The position numbers were made by a program, and so were the translations under genes. A DNA stretch of 7,731 bases from Desulfovibrio sp. (GTDB taxonomy: Bacteria; Desulfobacterota; Desulfovibrionia; Desulfovibrionales; Desulfovibrionaceae): the NCBI GenBank assembly GCA_020217165.1, contig JAIWOE010000178.1, positions 1 through 7,731 on the forward strand, read 5' to 3'. Positions 5,560-7,731 of this stretch are shown piece after piece (the stretch's first letter is position 1; each line of letters begins with the position of its first letter). The notes beneath the pieces were generated by a model. It was not told where the DNA came from. It saw nothing but the letters and a program-made list of their open reading frames with translations, and did not search any database.

Positions 5560-6825
5560 TCAATCCCACTTTCTCTTGTCCTCGATGGGCCGCATCTGCG
5601 GGGGCAGGGAGCCGGGGGTAAGGACCTTGAGCACGGGGCGCAGTTTGATCTTCTCGCGGAAGGTGTGCAGCAACTCTTCGTCACGCTTGAAGTTGGAGGC
5701 TTCGATGTACAGGGTCATCTCGTCGATGCCGCCAGGGTTGGTGACCTCGATCTGCCAGCGTTTGACTTCCTCGTACCGGGCCATGACCTGCTCCACCTGG
5801 TGCGGGTATACGAACATGCCCTTGATGCGGGCGGTGGTGTCCACACGGCCCACGATGTTGCCCAGGCGCGGGGAGGTGCGCCCGCAGGGACAGGGCAGGC
5901 GGTCGATGTAGGAAAGGTCGCCGGTGGCCAGGCGGATGAGGGGATAGGTCTTGTTGAAGGCCGTGACCACGATTTCCCCCACCTCGCCATCCTTGAGGGG
6001 AATGCCCGTATCTGGGTGGCAAATCTCCACAAAAGCGCGGTTGGCCACGTGCAGACCGTTTTTGTGGTAGCATTCGTAGCCGATGCAGCCCACGTCCGCC
6101 GTGCCGTAGCCCTGGCGCATGATGCAATCGAACTTCTTTTCCAGGGTGTTGCGCATTTTTTCGGAGAATTTTTCCCCGGTGACGAAGGCCACTTCCATGT
6201 ACAGATCTTTGCGCAGGTTGATGCCGGTTTCCTCGGCCTTCTGGGCCAGGTGCATCAGGTAGCTGGGCGTGCCAATGTAGCCGGTAACGCGCAACTTGGC
6301 CATGATGTCCAGCTGCGTGGCGGTGTTGCCCGGGCCGGCAGGGATGGTGGCGCAGCCAAGGTTGCGCAGGGGCTCCTCGAACATGAGGCCGGCGGGGGTC
6401 AGGTGATAGTTGAAGGTCACCTGGGCCAGGTCCCCGGAGCGGAAGCCGGCGGCATAAAACCCTTCGGTCCAGCCCCAGTAATCCTCCCCGCGATCTTCGG
6501 GATCAAAAATGGGTCCCGGGGAGAGGAACACGCGCTTGAGCTCCCCCAGGTCCTTGGTCAGGAGTCCGCCCAGCCGCGGCCCCATGGACTGCAGGAAGAT
6601 GAGCTCCTTCTTTTTAAGGATGGGAATATGCTTGAGGTCCGTGAGGGTACGGAACTTCTCCACCTGAAACTGGGCGCGGTCGAAGCGCTTTTTCACGTCC
6701 TCGGAATAGCGGTAGGCGTACTGCAACAGCTCCTTGAGCTGAATCAGGTAGTATTGCCGGCGCTCGCTTTCGTCGAGCACCTCGCGGCGGCTGTAAATGC
6801 CTTCGGTGCGGTCCTTGCGGGTCAT
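5560..6825 (-). CDS. PaaK-like adenylate-forming enzyme (phenylacetate-CoA ligase family), divergent P-loop
   Basis: PaaK-family enzymes activate carboxylic acids as acyl-adenylates and transfer them to CoA. The 421-residue product is about family length. Recognisable parts are the N-terminal helices ending in DLKHIPILKKKEL (63-75), GCATIPAGPGNTATQ followed by GTPSYLMHLA, YGTADVG (240-246) followed by GYEC, PLIRLATGD (295-303), CPCGRTSPRLG (312-322), and KGMFVYPHQVEQV in the C-terminal lid. K417 lies near the end, where PaaK proteins have their catalytic lysine. Two departures from the family are clear: the usual Ser/Thr/Gly-rich SSGTTG-type loop reads SPGPIFDP (102-109), and Asp replaces Glu in the YGxxE motif. 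The ATG at 6823-6825 has AGGAG 5 bases upstream; the open frame runs to 6885 but those residues cross the promoter-like region. Substrate is unknown, and phenylacetate should not be assumed. Confidence 0.85.
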   Translation of the reverse strand: MTRKDRTEGIYSRREVLDESERRQYYLIQLKELLQYAYRYSEDVKKRFDRAQFQVEKFRTLTDLKHIPILKKKELIFLQSMGPRLGGLLTKDLGELKRVFLSPGPIFDPEDRGEDYWGWTEGFYAAGFRSGDLAQVTFNYHLTPAGLMFEEPLRNLGCATIPAGPGNTATQLDIMAKLRVTGYIGTPSYLMHLAQKAEETGINLRKDLYMEVAFVTGEKFSEKMRNTLEKKFDCIMRQGYGTADVGCIGYECYHKNGLHVANRAFVEICHPDTGIPLKDGEVGEIVVTAFNKTYPLIRLATGDLSYIDRLPCPCGRTSPRLGNIVGRVDTTARIKGMFVYPHQVEQVMARYEEVKRWQIEVTNPGGIDEMTLYIEASNFKRDEELLHTFREKIKLRPVLKVLTPGSLPPQMRPIEDKRKWD

Positions 6826-6830
6826 GATGG

Positions 6831-6835
6831 CTCCT
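6831..6835 (-). promoter_or_regulatory. Ribosome binding site of the PaaK-like gene
   Basis: AGGAG on the minus strand lies 5 bases before ATG 6825-6823. It decides this start over the upstream in-frame ATG at 6885, which is only 18 bases after the trmI stop and would make codons of the inverted repeat and the -10-like element. Confidence 0.85.
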
Positions 6836-6846
6836 GATAACGTGGA

Positions 6847-6867
6847 ATGCTGGCAATCTTCCAGCAT
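6847..6867 (-). promoter_or_regulatory. Operator-like inverted repeat ATGCTGG-N7-CCAGCAT
   Basis: Two perfect 7-bp arms (6847-6853 and 6861-6867) flank a 7-base spacer, 21 bp in all. The site overlaps the candidate -10 element and the expected transcription start, and ends 21 bases before the start codon at 6825. The geometry fits a dimeric repressor site, but a weak mRNA hairpin is equally possible. I do not match it to a known regulator. Confidence 0.45.
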
Positions 6868-6893
6868 ATAGCCAATGGGCGGCAAAAAAGCAA
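6865..6893 (-). promoter_or_regulatory. Candidate sigma70-type promoter for the PaaK-like/ChaN-like/mutM genes
   Basis: On the minus strand TTGCTT (6893-6888) and TATATG (6870-6865) are separated by exactly 17 bases. The -35 matches the consensus at 3 of 6 positions and the -10 at 4 of 6. The predicted start would leave a leader of about 30 bases. The region is the most A/T-rich part of the 78-bp gap after trmI. Confidence 0.35.
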
Positions 6894-6903
6894 GACCCTC
6901 CGG

Positions 6904-7731
6904 CTAACTATCCGACATTTCTTGGCTTTCAGAAGCATCCTCCGAGTCTTCCTCCCCGGCCTGGTCAGCTGCCTGATCCGTGGAGGCAACGGCGGCGGCA
7001 GCCTTGAAGGACGGGTCCTCCTGCCGGGCAAACACCAGGAACCCGGTGTGGGCCACCATGCGGTCGTCGGGGCGCAGGCGGTCGGGCACTGGCTTCCAGC
7101 GGCGCACCAACAATTCCATGACCTCAATATTGGCAAAGGGCCCGCGCTCCAGGGCTTCCACCAGCCGGCTCACCTGGTTGGTCACAGGCAGCAAAAAGCC
7201 CAGGGTGGCGCCAGGGGCCACGGCCGCGGCGGCGTGCTCCAGGTAGTCCCAGGGGGTGCGCACGTCCAGGAACAGGGCGTCCACGCCGGTCTGGTCAAAG
7301 CCCTCGGCAATGTCCTTCACGTGCTGGGTCACGTTTTCCCCCACCCCGGCCCAGGCCAGGTTGCGGGCGCAGAGTTTGGCGAATTCCGGCCGGGCCTCGT
7401 AGGTGTACACCTGCCCCGTAGGGCCACAGAACCAGGACAAGGCCACGGTGAGGCTGCCGGAACCGCTGCCGGCCTCGATGACGCGAATGCCCGGCCCAAT
7501 GCCCAGGCGCATGCAGATGTAGCCGATATCCTTGGGATAGATGATCTGCGTCTGCCGCTTGACGCCCTTGACCAGATCGTACAGGGTGGGCTTGAGCAGG
7601 CGGTAGGGCCGGCCCATGTGCGTGGGGACGATGGCGCCATATTCGCACTGGGCCAGGGTCTCCATGGTGATGAAGCCATCGTGGGTATGGATGCTGCCTT
7701 TTTCCTCGATGCGCTGCAAATAGCGCTTGCC
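6904..7731 (-). CDS. trmI: tRNA (adenine-N1-)-methyltransferase TrmI (m1A58), partial
   Basis: TrmI methylates N1 of adenine 58 in the T-loop of tRNA using S-adenosylmethionine and works as a homotetramer. The window holds the C-terminal 275 residues; the frame is open to the edge and begins GKRYLQRIEEKG, so the true start lies beyond 7731. Family features are YPKDIGYI before the Rossmann fold, AdoMet motif I VIEAGSGSGSLT (about 7447-7482), ALFLDVRTPW (the family has a catalytic Asp followed by a PW), and VPDRLRPDDRMVAHTGFLVFA near the end of the fold. The last 30 or so residues are an acidic Ala/Ser/Glu/Asp tail, probably disordered and not needed for the fold. The stop TAG (6906-6904) is 78 bp before the PaaK-like gene, so read-through into that gene is possible. 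Confidence 0.92.
   Translation of the reverse strand, partial: GKRYLQRIEEKGSIHTHDGFITMETLAQCEYGAIVPTHMGRPYRLLKPTLYDLVKGVKRQTQIIYPKDIGYICMRLGIGPGIRVIEAGSGSGSLTVALSWFCGPTGQVYTYEARPEFAKLCARNLAWAGVGENVTQHVKDIAEGFDQTGVDALFLDVRTPWDYLEHAAAAVAPGATLGFLLPVTNQVSRLVEALERGPFANIEVMELLVRRWKPVPDRLRPDDRMVAHTGFLVFARQEDPSFKAAAAVASTDQAADQAGEEDSEDASESQEMSDS

Noticed and set aside
5449..6837. Open frame of 462 codons on the plus strand opposite the PaaK-like gene
   Set aside because: It mirrors the PaaK-like coding frame in reverse. The low-complexity Gly/Val/His/Ala composition marks it as a shadow.
7717..7719. TTG as the start of trmI
   Set aside because: The frame continues to the window edge, and the residues before it (GKRYL) fit the TrmI N-terminal region, so this is an internal leucine codon.
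1..7731. A novel defence, mobile or biosynthetic system
   Set aside because: No transposase, integrase, reverse transcriptase, nuclease-toxin, CRISPR repeat or biosynthetic core gene is visible; six of the eight genes belong to well-known families, one (rplI) is placed by context only, and one short exported protein is unrecognised.

Overview
The window is a gene-dense, G+C-rich stretch of bacterial chromosome. Eight protein genes, two of them cut by the window edges, form two convergent blocks that meet at about 3376-3398. The end of ribosomal protein L9 followed directly by dnaB is the widespread rpsF-rpsR-rplI-dnaB arrangement. Together with the high G+C content, the MutM and TrmI types and the PaaK-like gene, it suggests a Desulfovibrio-like sulfate reducer (Desulfovibrionaceae). 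That assignment is inference from general likeness, not from a marker gene.

Plus-strand block (1-3375): the last codons of rplI; dnaB, the replicative helicase; a short exported helical protein that overlaps dnaB by 4 bases and carries a perfect 15-bp tandem repeat in its signal sequence; a 77-bp gap with a small hairpin; and an M29-family metallo-aminopeptidase with all six expected metal ligands.

Minus-strand block (7731 down to 3399), in transcription order: trmI (tRNA m1A58 methyltransferase, start outside the window); a 78-bp gap with a candidate promoter overlapped by a 7-7-7 inverted repeat; a PaaK-like adenylate-forming enzyme whose usual P-loop is replaced by SPGPIFDP; a 110-bp leader with two strong hairpins; a predicted lipoprotein with a ChaN-like haem-binding domain and a C-terminal PDZ domain; and, 2 bases later, mutM (Fpg), which ends in a glycine-rich tail encoded by G-runs. 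The last three genes look like one transcription unit, with mutM translationally coupled to the lipoprotein gene. No shared pathway is evident among them.

Most of the window is core genome. I see no mobile element, CRISPR array, RNA gene, toxin-antitoxin pair or defence cassette, and no convincing case for a new multi-gene system. The points most worth checking are structural: a 12-bp inverted repeat built on C8 and G8 tracts in the start of dnaB, the expandable signal-sequence repeat, the double-hairpin leader, the promoter-overlapping palindrome, the divergent PaaK-like active site, and the quadruplex-capable end of mutM.
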